Assembly (NCBI GenBank): GCA_021781255.1
Contig: JAJXXG010001280.1
Span: 1 to 7,152, forward strand
Direction of reading: 5' to 3'
From: Acidobacteriota bacterium
Lineage (GTDB): Bacteria; Acidobacteriota; Terriglobia; Terriglobales; Acidobacteriaceae
DNA length: 7,152 bases
The first letter of the stretch is position 1, and each line of letters begins with the position of its first letter. The notes below the pieces were generated by a model. The model had not been told where the DNA came from, did no database searches, and was given only the letters and a program-made list of their open reading frames with translations. Positions 5,754 to 7,152 of the stretch are shown here, one piece after another. A program made the position numbers and the translations under genes.

Positions 5754-7152
5754 ATGCTCAAAAAAACACTTTGCCTGCTCGCGTTTGCTGCCACATTGCT
5801 GCCCTGCGTTTCCTCGCTGGCCCAGTCCGTCCCTGACATCCTCATCGAGCACAACGTCGCCATGCGGACCCGCGACGGCGTCACCCTCCGCGCGGACATC
5901 TACCGCCCCGCCGGCGACGGCAGCTTTCCGGTCCTGCTGCAGCGCACGCCTTACAACAAGGACAACGCCGCCGTCTTTGCCCGCATGGCCGCCGCGCATG
6001 GCTTCATGACCGTCGTGCAGGATGTCCGTGGCCGCTATGCCTCGGACGGCGAGTGGTACACCTTCAAGCATGAAATCAACGATGGCTATGACACCGTGGA
6101 GTGGGCTGCCGCCCTGCCGCACTCCAGCGGCAAGGTCGGCATGTTCGGCGGCTCTTACGTGGGCGCCACGCAGATGCTGGCGGCCATCAGCCATCCGCCG
6201 CATCTGGCCGGCATCTGCCCCGTGGTTACGGCCAGCAACTATCACGAGAACTGGACCTACCAGGGCGGCGCACTCGCGCAGTGGTTCGATGAGTCCTGGA
6301 CCTCCGGCCTCGCGCAGGACACGCTGAACCGCATGGTGCGCGACAACACCAACGCCGTTGTTGGCAGCACGGCGCTGCCACTCACGCAATATCCGCTCTA
6401 CAACTTTCACCTTGACCCCGGCTCGCCCGCTGCCATCGCCAGCCTTGCCCCGTACTTCGAGGACTGGATTGCGCACCCCGCCTATGACAGCTATTGGAAG
6501 CAGTGGGCCATCGACGAGAACTACGCCAACATCCAGGTGCCTGCGCTCACCGTGGCCGCATGGTACGACCTGTTTCAGGGCGGCTCCATCCGCAATTACA
6601 TGGGTCTCAAGGCGGAGGCGGGCAACCAGACAGCGCGCAACGGCCAGCGTCTGATCATCGCCATCGGCGGCCACTCCGGCTTTGGCCGCCAGGTCGGTGA
6701 TGTCGATTTCGGCCCCGATGCGGCATTCGACGAGAACGCCGTCACTCTTGCGTGGTATGAGTATCTCTTCCAGGGCAAGCAGAACGAGTTCGCCACCGAG
6801 AAGCCCGTCAAGATCTTCGTGATGGGCGAGAACAAGTGGCGCTACGAGGACGCGTGGCCTCTGGAGCGCGCCAAAGAGACGCGCTATTTTCTGCACTCCG
6901 CCGGCAAGGCCAACAGCGCAAGCGGCGACGGCGCCCTCACCGTTTCAGCCGCGAGCAAGGAGGCCGCCGACAGCTTTGTCTACGACCCAGCGAATCCCGT
7001 GCCCACCGTGGGCGGGCCGCTGTGCTGCGACCCCGCGCATCTGCCGGGAGGCCCGCGCGACCAGAAGCAGGTGGAGGCGCGCAACGATGTGCTCGTCTAC
7101 TCCACGCCGCCGCTGGAGCAGGATGTCGAAGTCACCGGCCCCGTTACGCTGG
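5754..7152 (+). CDS. Secreted CocE/NonD-type hydrolase (X-Pro dipeptidyl-peptidase S15 family), 3' end missing
   Basis: An open frame of 466 codons without a stop to the window edge; family members usually reach about 600 aa or more, so most of the C-terminal beta domain is present and the end is missing. The ATG at 5754 has GAGGGA at 5744-5749 and starts a signal peptide (KK at 3-4, hydrophobic 6-16, likely cut after SLA-23), so the enzyme acts outside the cytoplasm. The alpha/beta-hydrolase triad is proposed as Ser134 in GGSYVG, Asp272 in AAWYDLFQGG and His307 in IGGHSGFG; Tyr67 in RTPYNK matches the oxyanion tyrosine of cocaine esterase. Further hallmarks are VVQDVRGRYASDGEW, GKVGMFGGSY, FVMGENKWRYED and YDPANPVPTVGG followed by LCC. 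The residues around His307 differ from the usual GPWxH. The substrate may be an ester, a beta-lactam-like amide or an X-Pro peptide; sequence alone does not decide. Confidence 0.9.
   Translation, partial: MLKKTLCLLAFAATLLPCVSSLAQSVPDILIEHNVAMRTRDGVTLRADIYRPAGDGSFPVLLQRTPYNKDNAAVFARMAAAHGFMTVVQDVRGRYASDGEWYTFKHEINDGYDTVEWAAALPHSSGKVGMFGGSYVGATQMLAAISHPPHLAGICPVVTASNYHENWTYQGGALAQWFDESWTSGLAQDTLNRMVRDNTNAVVGSTALPLTQYPLYNFHLDPGSPAAIASLAPYFEDWIAHPAYDSYWKQWAIDENYANIQVPALTVAAWYDLFQGGSIRNYMGLKAEAGNQTARNGQRLIIAIGGHSGFGRQVGDVDFGPDAAFDENAVTLAWYEYLFQGKQNEFATEKPVKIFVMGENKWRYEDAWPLERAKETRYFLHSAGKANSASGDGALTVSAASKEAADSFVYDPANPVPTVGGPLCCDPAHLPGGPRDQKQVEARNDVLVYSTPPLEQDVEVTGPVTL

Noticed and set aside
5631..6896. 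Long minus-strand open frame (421 codons) opposite the CocE-like gene
   Set aside because: The plus frame over the same bases gives a continuous hydrolase with signal peptide and catalytic triad. The antisense frame is open because of GC-rich third positions and shows no recognisable motifs.
1..7152. Search for tRNA, rRNA, insertion sequences, CRISPR arrays, integrase or toxin-antitoxin genes
   Set aside because: None seen. The open stretches are all under 300 bp, and every long frame with real motifs belongs to the five listed coding regions or the partial tryptophanase.

Overview
The window is high-GC bacterial DNA with tightly packed, mostly secreted or membrane-bound metabolic genes. I infer a soil or plant-matter member of the Acidobacteriota (Terriglobia type). 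The grounds are the overall composition, a lineage-style envelope protein that I associate from memory with that phylum, and the mix of a GH8 glycosidase, a FucP/GluP-type sugar permease, a ferritin-like/VIT1 iron exporter and a CocE-type hydrolase. The lineage call is a judgement from protein style; no database search was run.

Layout: (1) positions 1-434 (+) hold the 3' end of a tryptophanase gene, cut by the window edge. (2) Three genes on the minus strand read right to left: a sugar MFS permease (4203-2947), an uncharacterised secreted or envelope protein of 272 aa (2672-1854), and a GH8 glycoside hydrolase with a signal peptide (1751-444). The GH8 gene converges on tryptophanase with 9 bases between the stop codons, and a hairpin lies across the junction. 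A 15-bp perfect inverted repeat just after the permease probably separates it transcriptionally from the two genes downstream. (3) A 265-bp divergent intergenic region (4204-4468) carries an 18-bp interrupted palindrome. It separates the permease from (4) a plus-strand membrane-bound ferritin-like/VIT1 fusion (MbfA type, GTG start at 4469, stop at 5674). (5) A secreted CocE/NonD (X-Pro dipeptidyl-peptidase, S15-like) hydrolase begins at 5754 and runs off the right edge.

How the genes may work together: the GH8 enzyme has the residues expected for attack on xylan or xylo-oligosaccharides outside the cytoplasm. The permease belongs to a family that imports monosaccharides with protons or sodium. 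Together they suggest oligosaccharide trimming and uptake, although the hairpin between them argues against a single operon. The iron exporter, tryptophanase and hydrolase look functionally unrelated to these.

The window reads mainly as an ordinary chromosomal region. I found no mobile element, CRISPR array, tRNA, rRNA or evident new multi-gene system. The points most worth a second look are the replaced proton-coupling residues in the permease, the uncharacterised 272-aa protein, and several precise inverted repeats at gene ends and in the divergent intergenic region.
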